Below are positions 1 through 14,200 of a DNA stretch of 64,000 nucleotides, piece by piece. Below the pieces are notes generated by a model, which had not been told where the DNA came from, made no database searches, and was given only the letters and a program-made list of their open reading frames with translations. The stretch is from Dicaeum eximium. Lineage: Eukaryota; Chordata; Aves; Passeriformes; Dicaeidae. The position numbers were made by a program, and so were the translations under genes. Numbering within the stretch: position 1 is the stretch's first letter; every line of letters begins with the position of its first letter. Location of the stretch: the NCBI GenBank assembly GCA_013396995.1, contig VWZP01004506.1, positions 2,343,733 to 2,407,732 of the forward strand, written 5' to 3'.

Positions 1-544
1 CCTGGTAGTCAAAGGAAAGAAATGGAAATTTCTAGGAGATGAGTCATGTGACCTGAATTGTTTTTCATATCAAATTACATGTTAAATTAACCATGTTGCA
101 GAAGCACTCATTTCTCTCCATTGAATTTAGGCAGCTGACTTGGTGGAAACTATTCTTGGTCAGATGGGTTTCACTTTTAGACAGTGTGAAATCCAAGTGC
201 ACTGAGAAAATTGTATAGGCTTAAAGCCTGATAACTTATTTATTGAATATCTGATTAAATTCACTTGACTGATCCCCTCAATTACTAATTTTATTTATGT
301 GCTCTGCTTGCTGGGGCCCACACACCCCTCATTTGTCACTCAATTAACTGAGGTGTTTGGTTATCCAAGGCTTTGCCCACTGTCTTTTTCTCATGGGAGA
401 CCTTATCCATGACAGATCAATTTAGACTTATGTTAATGCTAGCAATGGCTTAAAGTGCACCAATTACTTCCTTGAAGATTTCAGAAGTCTTATGATGAAA
501 ACTAGTATTTGTTTTGGGAGATCTGCTGTTCCTTGGAAGACTCA
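1..544. other. unique AT-rich DNA, no gene seen
   Basis: No convincing coding frame, repeat or RNA gene is visible. The part around 230-300 is rich in TTATTTAT and ATTACTAAT words, as in conserved noncoding DNA or plain AT-rich intergenic sequence. I cannot separate these without alignment. Confidence 0.4.
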
Positions 545-855
545 GTGGGAAAACGCTCGGGGGATGTCCTGGTCTTCCCTGGCACAATTAACACGTGTAT
601 AAAATTGTCTTGTCTTACCAGCACGTTTATACTTTGGGCAGCTTTGATCCTTGCCTCCTCCAGATCGTGTCCTCCTTCCCGAGAAAGCCGCTCCCGTCCA
701 GCCTGCATCCCTCACCTTTCCAGGGCTCTGCCCTTCCCGGGCAGGCGGTGTCACTCTTGAGCAAGGCTCGGCCGCTCCTCTGCCTTGGATTAGAGCGCCG
801 CAGAGCCTCACAAAGGGATTTGCTCACGGCACGGGACGTGAAACACTGAAACACG
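545..855. promoter_or_regulatory. CpG-rich patch, possible orphan CpG island
   Basis: I count 18 CpG dinucleotides in about 310 bp, against a background where most 300-bp stretches of this window have very few. The patch is also clearly GC-richer than both flanks, for example around 661-740 and 770-840. That is the signature of an unmethylated promoter or enhancer, or of a young GC-rich insertion. Overlapping short reading frames run in five of the six frames, as expected when GC-rich sequence lowers stop-codon frequency, so none is taken as a gene. No clear TATA box or first-exon structure was identified. The regulatory role is inference from base composition alone. Confidence 0.35.
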
Positions 856-3800
856 CAGTGTCACCTCTGTGTTGGTAGTGCCAGAACACTTAATCCACTG
901 CTGCTTTTGTGGCTGTGATAGATATTGAGAAATTAGACCCATCCCCGACCCATTGCCAGTACTGCAAAATACGTGTTAGAGACACGGGAACTGGACTGAC
1001 CACAGACAGACTTACAGGAGAGCAGGTCTCCAGAGGTCAAATGCACTCCTTTCTCTGTGGAGCCAGACAAATGGCCCATCAACGTGACTACCACAAAAGA
1101 ATCACTGAAAGATGTGTTTGGAAAGCGGGTTTAGATGAACTAAGACCTTTCAGAGTCAGGGGTACAGTTTTATTCACAGCAGCTTGGGCAGAAGGAGCTC
1201 ACCCCAAGGCTGACCATGTCAAACCTCTGCTGGGTGCTCTGCCTTTCACAGACACACTTTAGTGTTGGGTCCTAACCACAGGTGAGTCCAGGAGACAGCT
1301 CTGTTCACTGAGATAAAAATGCCCAATTACTGAAGCAGGTTGCTAAGGACAAATGGGGAATTGCTGGGTCCTCCTATCAGGCATCTCAGACCCTCATCTC
1401 TCTGGACAGAGACAGTTCCCTTCTAAGCAAAACAACTGGTTGAGATCATTGTTTTCTACCACAACACCAAAACATTAAATGCCTTAGTGCACTCTAATCA
1501 CCTTCTGTATGGTACCAAATACCATCTCTTGATACTGATGCCTGTGGCTTCACTATTACACTTCTACCCCCATCAAGTTCTATCTCATATCAGTTTTATT
1601 AGAGCTCAGCCATACTGCACTATTTTGGTAGCTCTGCCAGTGGCTGGCATTTCCCTCAGATGCCTCCTGTTCCTCAAACTTTCTTTTTTCAAAAAGTCCA
1701 GTTTGAGGACGTTTTTGATTGGAAGTGAAATTTAGCAGGAACAACAAAACCTGTCTCTCAAAGCTTCTTATTTCCAGTTATTGCCCTACTGTGTCATATA
1801 ATAATCTGAACAGGTGTTTGAGGATCAGAACTCCACATTTTATGTTCATATCCAAGAAAACATACTTCTGGAGTCGGGGAGATAAGGTACTACACATCTG
1901 ATACAAACATACATGAACTTCATCGTGACCATCCCCAACTAAAGAGTGAAATGTCTCAATCTCTCATTAGCCAAAGAATTTTTTTATGCCCATGCAATCT
2001 GCATTGACAGTGTAGTTACAGCAAGAAGGGTTTACGGTTGTCACCATTTGACACAGGGGCTGAACAGGGTTTAATAAAGGGTGAGTCAAACATGGACATC
2101 CTTGTGCCAAGAGCAGAGGCCTTCCTCATCCTGGAGGAGTGCAGCCAGATTAACTTGGTCTCAGAAGTGTCTGAGGTTAAGGCCAAACTGTTTCATAAGT
2201 TAAGTTCAAGTGGAGGAGGAAAAGTGAGAAAGGAAGAAGCAGAGACTGATGTTAAATGACAGGCCAGTGCTGAGGGCACTCACTTCAGCTAGAGAAGACA
2301 TAGTTCACATCCCTTTTTCAAATCAAGCTAAGCTGACACCACTCTGCCTCTGCTGTCATAGCTAAATGCCCAGTGAATATTTATGTCTAGCCTTGGTTCT
2401 TATCCTCATAAACATTTGAGGGAAAAAAAAATGGTAATTTTTTTCTTTTTCCTACCTTCAGGGAAAGACAAAGAAACAGCTTTAGAAACCTTGTTCTTTT
2501 TTTTTTTTTTTTTAAATTTCCCTCCCTATTTTGTGAAAGAGAACTCTTTGTTTTAGGCCAAGCCCACCTCCAGTTAATGCCAGTTAACACCATAAACCAT
2601 TTGTCTTACAATGGAGTGTTACAATGGAGTGGAACTGATTGCATCCTACAGAAAGCAGCACTGCACAAACACACCAGTCTGCTCCTGCTTACAGGATCCA
2701 GGGGGCTGATCCTCTGTGTGATAAATGTAAAACTTCCCTTTCCTCTCTGCTGAGTGAAACAGCACTGTCCTTGAAGGAAGTGAGGCTCCAGATTAACACT
2801 TAGTAGCATCTGATCCCTGCCTAAAAAAATACCTTTGTATATTTTCTTGTGGCAATGCTATTGCTCAGGCCTTTAATTAGCTGCACCCCTGGATTGTTTT
2901 GTTTTTGGTTATTTTACTGTAATGGGACTTAGCTGAGGCCACAGGTCTATTGAAATAAGCACCATACAAACAGATCACAAATTGCATGTTCTCTGTCCCA
3001 AACAGTGACCTGGCCAAAGGTCACACTAGAAATTATAGGCAAAGTTCAGAACCCAAATCTCCTGTATCCTCGATCTACTCCATTAATCGAAAGACCTTCT
3101 CCCTCTCTCCTTAATTTTTGTGGCTCAGTGACAGTTTTTCCAAAACACAAGATGCAATAAATTACACATGAGATGGAAAATGTGCATTAGCAAGGAACAG
3201 AGCTGGGAGTACAATTGTGTGCGTTGGTGGGAAGGTTGTTTGGGTTTTTTTGCTGACACAGGTGAAATGCAAAATAGGAGAAATCTGGTTAGCCTAAGAT
3301 GTCACCTGATGCACTGAGGGAAGCAGATCAATAAAAAGCTTTATGTTAGACCTTGCATGCCAAAACAGCAGCTATGAAAAGACAATGGGGTATCATGAGA
3401 AAAATAAACACATGGTTAAATGGATGACTGGGAAAATTAACTTCATGAAGGTTGTTGAAAAACTGAAGATGATTTTACTGAGATAGAAGAGAAATACTCA
3501 CTTTCCAAAGTAAAATAATTATTGCTGAAATAAAAAAAAAACCCATGCCTTCAAATAAAATCTTTCCTTTCTGCCCAGAGAGAGAATCCATTTCATGTCC
3601 TCAGGCAGAAACAGAGAAGAATAAAACGTTTTGGTGAATGAAATCTTTATCAGCCAGATGGTTAATAAAGTTGATATCCTTTTAAATTCACCTCTGGGTC
3701 TTGCACAGATGGGGGAGAGTAAATTCTAGATTATCTCAATGGAGTTTGCATATATACTTCTAAAGAATGAAAGGGGTTTTCCCCCTTCTCTGGGAAAAGT

Positions 3801-5331
3801 AAATGTGAGATGCACACGTGAGACCCTAAAACATCAATACCATGAACTAGCAAGGGTGAGAGTGACAGAGCTGCCATAGAAAAGGTACTTGTTGATGAAA
3901 CTGGCTGATGAAAACAGTGGAAAAGGTAAAGAAATTGGCACCTTTCATACAGCAATGCAAATTAGAGGAGAAGAGCTTGAGCCAGTATTTTCAAAGAAAA
4001 ATTTATCCACTACATCATCCCACTACAACTTCCCATAGGATGACTTCGGTATTTTGCGTGCTTTTACTCTTGATGCTTCTCAGAGGTGTAAAAGTGTAAG
4101 TATTTCTGTTCAGTGGATGAGGACACCAAGACAGAGGGAGACTGCACGAGCTGTGTTGTCACACAGGAACTCCAGAACTCTGCAAGCAGTAGCAGTGGGA
4201 CTACACTCCTCTTTAGCTTCCATCAGAGGTTAAAACCAGGGCTGTTATTTAACAGAAATCAATTTTTAGGGTTGCAGGAGCAGATCACCCAATTGTCCAC
4301 CAGCCTTTAAATACAAAGCTTCTAGTACTGAGTCACACAACAAGGAATGCACTCATGGCACCTAGGGTCATGTGTTGTGGAGAAAATGGGGTGAAAGCTG
4401 CCATCTCATAATCATTCTAATATTACAGCCCTCAGCTGGTGCAGGGAACACCACCACAAACCCCTGAGATGAAGCTGGATGGCTGTGTCCTCAGCACTGT
4501 CTGGCAGGTAGATGTCAAACAAAAGAGGTGTCCCAGGTGCCATTGTTGAGGACACAGCTGCTGCAGTGATGGAGGGCAGCAGCTCAGTGAACCTCAAATG
4601 TAAATTGTGAGATTTGTCTGTTCTCTGCTGTAGAAGAACAGTAAGCCACCTAAGGGTTTAGGATCAAGCTAGAAAGAATAAAGGCTTGCCAAGAATCTGT
4701 TGTGGCTTCCCAACACATCTTCATTTCTGAAAGCAGTGATCAAAACACCATTTTGATTCTTAGATAGAATTCCTCCAGAAATAAAATAAGTCTTTATATT
4801 AGAGGAATAACAGGTTCTCAGATGAGAACTTACATCAGGCCTAATAGAGAGGGAGGCACATGAAAGTTTGAACTACTCTTGAAAATTTTCTATTCTCATT
4901 TGGTGATATAACATAAGACAGAAAGCCAACCAGCAGCAAAACTGAGTAGCAAGGGATATCAGTGTATGCTAACAGCACACTGGCACTGTTGAATGTGCAT
5001 TTACAGGCAGAGCACTCACCAGGCAGCCCATGCTTTTGTGCCAGGCAGTCCATTGTTTCCTTTCAGCTGTGTGGATAACAGTGGAGACATGCCTGCATCT
5101 ACACCAGCCAGTTATGGGGCAAGACACCAAACATTATTCTCCCTCTTTCAACCCTGTCTGCCCATCCAGGAAAACACTGAACATCTGGTTTGATGTGTAC
5201 AGAGTCGTGTTTGCAGCTCTAGGGCTGAGCTGGTAAATGTGTTCTCAATAGGATCACTCAGTCCTTTTCTGTTCCCTAGGGAAATGAAGGCCATAAGGGA
5301 ATTAATGAAGCCATGCTAGAAAGAGTCATGT
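856..5331. other. unique DNA without a recognised gene
   Basis: Short chance frames only. The longest is a 117-codon frame at 909-1262 that opens with GTG and has no recognisable motif. There is a poly-T run at 2497-2513. No LINE, LTR, tRNA or splice-bounded coding exon was recognised. Confidence 0.4.
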
Positions 5332-5728
5332 CATTGAATCCTAGATTGCTTTGGATTGGAAGAGAATGTATCCATCACCTCACTCCAAACCTCCCTTATC
5401 ATGGGCAGGGATCCTTCCTCTAGACCAGCCTGCTCAGAGTCTGATCTTGAACAAATTCAGGGATGGGACATCAACAGCTTCTCTGGGCAGCCTGTTCCAC
5501 TGCCTCCCCACCCCACAGTAAAGCATTTCTTCCTCAAATCTATCTGACTCTACCCACTTTCAGCTTAAAGCCATTCTCCCTTGTCCTATCACTGCATGCT
5601 CTTGTGAAATATCCCTCCTCAGTATTCTTATAAACCCTCTTTAGGAACTGGAAGGTTCTGTAAGGTCTCCTCAAAGCCTTCACTTCTGCAGACTGAATAA
5701 CATCAATTCCCTCAGCCTGTAACTCAGA
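5332..5728 (-). mobile_element. CR1 LINE, 3' fragment (minus)
   Basis: Read on the minus strand, this is the 3' terminal part of a CR1 retrotransposon, 5'-truncated as most avian CR1 copies are. On the plus strand one sees the usual antisense landmarks in order: a degraded TTGGATTGGAAGAGA block near 5352, then CTCTGGGCAGCCTGTTCCA near 5482, the CAGTAAAGCATTTCTTCCTC block near 5517, CCCTTGTCCTATCACTGCA near 5578, GGAACTGGAAGGTTCTGTAA near 5644, and a final CCCTCAGCCTGTA near 5714. The 3' end lies at the low-coordinate side, near a degenerate TCATTGAATCCTAGA version of the tail repeat. Several mismatches and small indels from the remembered pattern suggest a fairly old copy. It encodes no usable protein. 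Confidence 0.88.
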
Positions 5729-8000
5729 TCTCTGGATTCAAAGTCCAAAGTGGTGGGAGATGTGAGCATAAACCAGCAAGGACTAACCAGAAGGGGACAG
5801 ACCAAGCTGCACAATCTTTGCCACTTGTCTACACTCCAAAACAAGGGAGGAAGAAGAGGAAGACATGTCTGTCAGGCCCTTGGCTCCAGTGATTTCCTGT
5901 GCCTTGTCAAAGTCAGAAGGACATAGGTCCCTCCCATGCTCCCATGGCTTCACAGAACTGCTCTTGGAAATGGCATTTCATGCTCCAGAGTATAAATGAA
6001 CCTGCAGAACAACACCCTTCCTCTCTGCAACATGCCCATGGGCTTCCATCAGTTGCTACCAGCAGCTTCTTTATCTTTTTTCCTTTCCTTGAGTGACAGA
6101 ACACAGTGATACCCCTCAACATCAGAGCTGCCACTGGTGATTCTCCCCTTCAGAGCTCTCCAGCCAGTAAGGAGTTTTATTTACTGCACTAGGTGGCAAG
6201 ACCACAAAAGAACAAAGAGGAAAATGGGTTTCCATATAATTGTGGAAGGAATGGGGAATGCAAAGCCTGAAAAGCAAAATTACATCCTCAGGCTGTGTTG
6301 TGAGCATTGTTATGCAAATCAGCGTGAAGGCAGGGAGGAATTTCTTCCAAGATCCTAGCAATGCCCACAGACATCAATTTTTAATTAGAAATTATCTGAA
6401 ATATTAAACATTCCCATACTGAAACACCTGTGAGAGCCCACATTCCTCCACAGGGTTGGACAATACACAGCTCAGTGTCCAGATCCAGCAGGGCTCACAT
6501 GCAGTGAACAGTCCCACTGTGGTGAGGGAGAGAAGGGCTTTAAGGAGCAGACCTCCCTCACTGAGGGAATGCTGGATGGCACACAAAGATCAGATTCATT
6601 CCCTGCAGAACACACTCCTTGTACATGCTCTGATGAAAGAAATTTTTTCATCAAGAAAGCAACAGCAACGCCAATGGCTTTAAAAAGCTCCAAGAAGTTT
6701 GTTCAGGAAAATGGTTAAGGTAAGCTCATCTTCAAACATTTTGTGAATGTTTTGGCCAGGTTTGCAGCTTCTGCTCCACTGAATACCAGCTTCTGTATGG
6801 TAACAAATAACAAACAAATAGACACATAAATATTCCAACATCTTACATCTGTCAGTATTTTAATCCCTCTCATGTTCTGGAGCATTTAAGGTATGCTGAA
6901 ACTTGGTGGTGCAGACGAATACATCAAAGCTGTAAGCATCTGTATGTTTTCAACACATCTTTTAATACTAGAAGAGTATTTCACAAAAAAAAAAAACTCT
7001 ACCAGGCGAACTCAGTCTCCACCTGACATTAAATCTGGCACTTCAAACATAGCTTTTTCTTGTTCATTCTGACAGCAACTCTGGGTCCATCCTGGAGCCA
7101 TCATACAAGGGTTACACCTGCAGACAAAGAAATTATGTTCCAACCTTTTCCCTACAAGAGGCTTCTATCTGAAGTTTTTTCTGGAACTGAGCATGCACTC
7201 CAGTCCACTGGTCCTGCTGTACCTTTTTCCCACATTAATATCCTGTGAGTGGCTGTAGCTGAGGAAAGTTATGGCTGTCATGCACAGATATTTTAGCCAG
7301 CTTTAGATGTGAGTAGTGCATTCATCCCCAAATACAAGATGGCAGGTACAGGCTCCAAACTCAGCCTGCTACAGAGAACTATAAATTGCACTAGGCTGAA
7401 ATCATCCTCTGTTAACAGCGAGTTGTATCTGACTTGTGCTGGCAGGAATGCATTGTACATGAAGTAAAATAGATCATTAGGGAAAACTGAAAGGGTGGAA
7501 GCTGACTGTGAATTTTGATCAAGGTAAAGATTTCTGCATGACATTCTCAATTCCAAAGCTGTTTCTGGATACCTAAGCAATTACATGGACTTTTAAAATG
7601 AATTTTATCTCCATTACATCCCTCTAGGGCAAGCAGTATTCTGTTTCCTCTCCCAGATGGCAAATAACTCTAGCAGATACATCATGAGTGACCTGAGAAC
7701 AGGAACATAAATATCTGGGAGTCCAGGCTTCCTTGTGCTGTCCTTCCCTCTCCTCGCTTCTTCCACCAGCAGAGTCAGAGCTGCAGCCTGAGCTGTCCTT
7801 ATCCAAACACCACAGATGTGTTTGCAGACTCAGCTGCACAGTGGCACTGCTGGGGTGACACAGAAGGTGACATGCAGCTCACTCTGTGCCACACTGAGAA
7901 GCTGCAGCTCCTGGTGCAGCACGGTGGGCTCTGCAGGATGAGGAGCTGGCTGCATGTAGAGAGGTAGCTCTGTCTGTCAGCTCCTTCTCAGCCTGCCCTG
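5729..8000. other. unique DNA without a recognised gene
   Basis: Only short open frames are present, on both strands and without motifs. No repeat family was recognised. Confidence 0.4.
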
Positions 8001-8260
8001 ATAAACTCAGCCAATTACACTAATGGAAAAATTGCATCAAAGTTCTGCCAGTGGTTTGGCTTTCCTGTGATTTTCACCCCTTAATTTCAAAAAATAAATG
8101 CTTAGAGGTCACCCTGGCCTGATTAAATCACAGGAATATACAGTGTCTGTTTTCAAGATTTGGTGACTACTAATTAATTTATGTCATCAAACAATTATTT
8201 TCTACCTCATTAGCCCATGAAATGTGAAGATTGTGTCAGCACTTTTGCTGGCACTCTCGC
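8001..8260. promoter_or_regulatory. possible conserved noncoding element
   Basis: This block holds homeodomain-type cores (CCAATTACACTAATGG near 8011, CTAATTAATTTATGTC near 8170) together with GATTAAATCAC and CATTAGCCCATG. It lacks repeat-family landmarks. Such texture is common in vertebrate conserved enhancers. There is no alignment behind this call, so it is only a suggestion. Confidence 0.2.
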
Positions 8261-11200
8261 ACTCATTAGTTTGTAACCTTGTCCAAAAAAAGACAAAGAG
8301 AGAGAGAAGGGGAGAGAATATTATTCAACATCTTGCAGTGTGGTTTTGAAGCCACAGGTGCTGCAAACTGGAATTATTTTCACATTTCCTTTGGTGCTAG
8401 ATGACTGAACCACGAATTGGAAATATTTCTCCCTCATATTTGATGACTAATATATCATGAAAGGGGGAGTGGAGAAGTGAAGCGAAGGACAAGGGGAGGG
8501 CTGTTCTGTGCACACATGCCACAGCCAAGTGTCATCATCTACTCAACCTGAAGGACTCACACAAGGTATTTGGGTCAGGTGATGGGGTTTTCACTTCTCA
8601 CATTATATATGACAAGGATCTGAAACAGCTCTGCATAGGAGATTGCGGGACACCACGGTCCAGCTAGCAAGCAGAAGTGTAAAGGGGGGTAAACTTGAGA
8701 TACCCTGCCAACATTTGTGTACATCCAGGGAAGTTTCCCACATTTTACTGTATATAAAATTAGTAGATGGTCATTGTGATCAGTTAAATATTCCTGAGTA
8801 GTAGCCCTCTGTCCTTGACTCTTTGCTGACTTTCAGTATGTTAGTTGTTCACCTGATTTATTTTTTAGTGTTTCCTTGCCCAGACTTTTTTAGTTAATCT
8901 GTGTTAAGATTGATGTACCTCACCATTTTAATTTTGAACAGCATTGTTCAGCAGTAACACTGGCCTTTTAGTCAGTGCAGTGCAGAATTCAGTGCATGGA
9001 AAATACTTTCATTAGAAAACATTTTTAAAAAAATCTGCTAAGGACATCTGTTTGTCAAGAAAATTCAAACAATTTGGACAGGGCACCATTTTTCTTCTTG
9101 TTGCTCAGCTTAAGATCAATTCTTTGAGTCTGAGTTCCCATTGTCCCATTCAGGATGATCATTCTTGATGAATTGAATCTTTTTACTCTCCAGGACCATT
9201 CAGTCATGGAAGATAAAGCCTACCAAAGAAACAAAACTGAAGTACAATGTGCACAAGCTACATTTCTTATTGATCATCTCAGATCAAATGATACTTCTGT
9301 CAATCGAGTTTTTCTTGTCTTAGATACAAAACCATTCCTGACCTGCTCTGGTGCTGGTGACATTCCTACTTCAAGCAGAAGGCTGGACAGGTGATTTCCA
9401 GAATCCCCTCCAAGAAAGCTTTTATGGCTATGTAAATGTCTAAGCAGTGCTGAAGTGACAATGCACCCTAATTAATTCCATTTCTTGTCTTCTTGTATCC
9501 TAATTTGTACAAAAATATTGATGTATTAAAATTACCAGAGAATTTCTGAACTTTTATGAGAATTACTCAGGTTTTAAACAGGAACTGCCACTTAATGGTC
9601 ATGTCTAGTGGCTAAGAATTCCAGGAAAAATAGCAATTTGAGGGGAAAGAAGGACATGAGCCTGAGGTAGGCAGTGATGCCTTGGGAGAACTGTCATGGG
9701 CAATCCTGACAGATTACTCACACTTTACTTATACCCTGGGCTCCTCAAATATAAAGAAAGGAGAGTAGCCAAATAGCATACTTAAATTCCAAAAATTGGT
9801 GATATGAACATTCCTCGCTGTGCCATTAAAAGACACTGGAACATTTACAGTCTTATGAAATTTATTCCAAATACTCATTGAAGACAAAGCACTACCAAAG
9901 ACATAACACTAAAGAAGAGTTTCCAGTGCATAAGGCTGCTATTAAAGCTCAGGGCATTCTGTTCATGTCTGATCTGAGAGACAAAAGGACCATTTTCCGC
10001 TAAGATTTTTTGTGAATTTTCCATTCTATAAATTTCTCCCAGTTTTTTGTCCTAACATCAGTGCCAAATAAACATGAGTTTTGAGGCTTGATAAGTGACA
10101 GACTTACAGAATTGACAGTGTAAAAAAGTAATTCAGAAGCTGAAATATCAAGTTTTCCTCATTATCTGCACAGGAAAATCCCCTGGTTTAGTAGTTTAAA
10201 ATCTAAAGAGATGTGAAACTCAGCAGTTTCAGTTCACAGAATGTAATGAAAACATTATTTTGATTTGCATAGGGTCACATTTATATAGCTTCTTTAGAGT
10301 TTCATATTCAAAGAAATAAGGCATTCTCGTATCAAAACCAGGGTAAAATACTGGGCCCAGTTAACCCAGTGGTGTCTTTGAAACTCATTGTTTGGTTGGT
10401 TGAAATTTGCTGAAACTGGTAAATTCGCATCGGTGAATTTCCCTGAAAATCTTTCGATGTTAATGCTGAAATGTCAAATTATCCACCTCACACAGAAGTA
10501 GAATAGATTTTAACTATAGTTAAATAGTTTAAACAAGAAATAAAACAGTCCCTGGTAAAAATTACATAAAATCTAAGGGACTGTAATAGAGAATTATAAC
10601 ACATCTCCACATTTTATGAGTTTTCTCATTAAGGTCCATAGCAGAAATAAACTTCTCAGTTAAATTCTATGGTAGGACTCTAAAGAAAATCTATATTATT
10701 TTATCACACCAGTGGTTGCATGTTCATGGCAAGATTAGGATACATTGTTCTAAGTAGTGTATTAGCATATATTGTACAAACCAATATCTGAAAGCTAGAC
10801 TTAACCAAAAAAATCCCACCCTACTTAAAACATTTGAATAACTGAAATCTTTACTCAGCTATGCAACGTTCATATTTGTCTTCCTCAAAGTAAATATTGA
10901 AAATCAAATTTTTATAAAAACCATTTACTTCTTTCAAAGTATATGTTCCTGTTTTTTTGAAAGCAGTTCTACCTCCTTGCAATCTCTTGTCCTCTTATGT
11001 AGATGTAAATATCCAACAACACATCACAAAACCATTTGCAGGAACAAAATTCACCTTGAGGCTGACAGCATGCCTAAGCACTATCACTCCAAAGAATGTT
11101 TCTGCTGGCATGATAAAAACACCTGAAAATAAGGAGTTAATAAATCAGTATCTCTTTGACCATAATACCATGTCACTTCTCTTATAAAGTAGGTGTTTAC

Positions 11201-14200
11201 TTCTTGTGGAAAACCAGTTCATTTTCTGGTTGGTAGTGCTGCGCTTTTATGAATTTGTGGGTGCAATATTGAAATCCCACAAGTTGTTTTTTTTCTGTTT
11301 CTTCCATAAATATTAATTTCCAGTAAATAGACAGAATTTCCCAGTGTCCCCAAATAGTCACAGCAACAGTCACAGCATCAGTCACACTGATGAGTCTCGG
11401 CAGAGGCTGACGTCTTCAGCACTGGAAAATCAGCCAGCATTAAAAGGAGATCCCCTTTTTTTAAATTATGAAAAACAAGAAAGATAATAAGATTGGTGTC
11501 CCTCCCCCACCATGTCCCACGCTGCTCTCCCCTCCCCACTGCTCATTTAGCAAAAACAGTGGTAAAAAATAAAAGAAGTTCTGTTTTCTACCAACAGGCT
11601 TTGAACCCACTCAGTTCACCTTCCTCTATATATTTTCTACTGCTTTTTCTGAACTTTATACTTCCTGAACCACAGAAGTACCTGCACACTCTGTTTCCTG
11701 TGATTAAGATGTGAGTATAAGCTTTAACATAATTTGAGTGTTTAGACCTCCAGTGGCCTAATGCTCCTCTCTCTTGCACCAGATTTACCACACTATTATT
11801 TTTCAGATACTGCTGAATTTTACCAGAGTCCACTAGCATGAGGCCTAAACACCTCAGGTGAACCAGCCTGGAGAAATTATGCTGTTTACAGCCACTTTCA
11901 CTTCCGACACTCATGTGAATGCATGTGATGTGGTTTGGGGTCAGGAGATAAGTAGGCAGCATGACGTCCTTGTTGGAGGATATTATTTAAAGTTTATTGC
12001 TATGAGCAATTTTCCCCTTTCAGAAGTGAATTTACCAAGGTGCTCCAACCTATTAATTGCTTCTAGGCTGGTTTTGTGCCAAAGAAAGGTGAATTATACA
12101 ACTGCCCAAAACAAACTGGGGCTGGAGATGGAAAATATTTCTGTGTCTTTCTACAGAACATGTAATGGGATTTATTATTCCAGGTTATTCTTTGGCAGAT
12201 TGCACTACAACAACAACAACCAACACTTACTCCAATTATGAGGCCACCACCCACCTGATGCTCAGTGAGAAGCATCACTCAAGAAGTAGAAGGTTGCACC
12301 ATAACTTTCTTTTCCCACTCTCCTCTCTCCATCATTTGTTTGTAGGACATGTTTGCTTATGGAAATGTGGGATGGTGCCTCTCTGGACCCTACCCTGGAG
12401 TCTTGCTGTGATGCAGTTACACCCCATGCTGTGCACACTGCTGGGAATGTGGTATTTTCACCTAAGTTTCAACAAATTTGTCAGTGTGCAGTAGATGTCA
12501 GTACTGAGACACATCCCTTTTTAGGTAAGAAATAACACTTGTCCTGAAACTAAACTCTGTTCGTTTTCCCAGTTCTAACCCAAAACTGAGCTGGGGGACA
12601 TGGGAATTGTGGTGCTCTGCTGCACAGGCTAAACCCAGCTCTGCTGAGGATAGAGGCAGGACTCTGGTAACCTCTGTCTGCCTGTAGAGAGCAATTTGTG
12701 ATTATGATAGCACATGCCCAAAGTGGTTCTTAGAGAGAAGAAACTGAAGACTGGAAAATTGCCAAACTAAAGCAAGAAAGCTCAATTAAACANTACAGCA
12801 TGCGTTCCTGTAGCCCCTCTTAATAAAAAAAGCACAAAGACATTGGAAGCTGAAAGTTTGATGAGACCAAAAACCAGCACTTACAGACACAGGGAAGGCC
12901 AGACCCAGTTCATATATGGGGTTGTGGATAGAGGGGTTATATACTAGAAAATCAGCTGGAAAATGCTAGGTGATATTCCAATATACCTATGCTTCTTTCA
13001 GAAGAATTATAACGTCATTAAAGTGTGTAATACTAACATTAAATCCTTCAGCACACTTTCCTGAGCAAAAGAAAAAATTAAGCACTGGTTACCATCTACA
13101 TAAGTGATCTTTGTAAAGGATCAGGTAGAATATCATTAGAGATTTTAAACTTTTTAGTTAATGGTGGTGAAGGACAGGTGAGCAGATATTTTTCAAGAAA
13201 AAGTTTAATGCCTTTTAATGTTTAATGTTGTTCAAGACATTTGGAAAGTTGCATAAATAGGTCCCATCAAGCACAGAAATTCTTCCTATTGCACATGCAA
13301 ATTGCAGTACCAGACATGAACAGGGATGCTCTGCTGTGGCCTTTGTGTTCTAAAGCTTGCTTGAATCCTTGGATGCAGGATGTTCTTGGAACTCCATAGC
13401 TGGATATATTATATAGATACAGCTATGGATACAGTTGATGTTAATGTGATTCAACATATTCTCTAATCTTTCCAATGTTATGTATTGGCAGTCACTGCAC
13501 TTCCACCAGAAAGCTTTGGGACACTTGTTCTGCTGACAGTGAAAGGGAAGTTAATTTTAAAATATTATTTACTTACTTCTCCCCAGTGCTTGTGCAGATG
13601 GTAACTTTATTAGCAGAATGGATTGCACCAGACAAGGACCAGAACAACAGAAAAATATTTCAACCCATGCAAATAGGTGTGCTTTTATAAGTTTTCCTGC
13701 TCTGCAGTGAGACACAGGGGACTTATAATATTTTCATGCATAGGTAAAATAGTAAATTATTCCACAGCATTTCAGTGTGAGAACTGTGATGTGAAAATTC
13801 TAGGTTCGCAGTCTTACTTTACCTAGCTCAGAGCAGGAACTTTCCCTCTCATCCATTACAGATTGGAATCCTAATGATTTAATAATTTCTCTAGAGCAAC
13901 AAATGTTAATTTTTCAAAGTTGGAAAACTGAAAAGAGGCCTGAGGAAGATACATCTCAGAAGAGTCTCATGGTTTGAGTATGCATCCAAGATAGAAAAAA
14001 ATTCAGGGTTACATTCTGTTTTGAAGTGGGTTGAGCAGGAAGTTTAATTGGGATGGGGCACATGCTGTTTCCCAATGAAAGTCATAGACAAGTTTCAGCC
14101 ACAATGAATCATCACATTCCTCATGGAAAGGGAAAAAAAAAAAAAGAAAGAAAGAAAAAAACTCAAATCCTCCACCACTTCCTTGGAAGGTTTCCAGTCA

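Noticed and set aside
909..1262. 117-codon frame after the CpG-rich patch
   Set aside because: GTG start, no domain and no splice signals seen. Position downstream of a CpG patch is suggestive but not enough.
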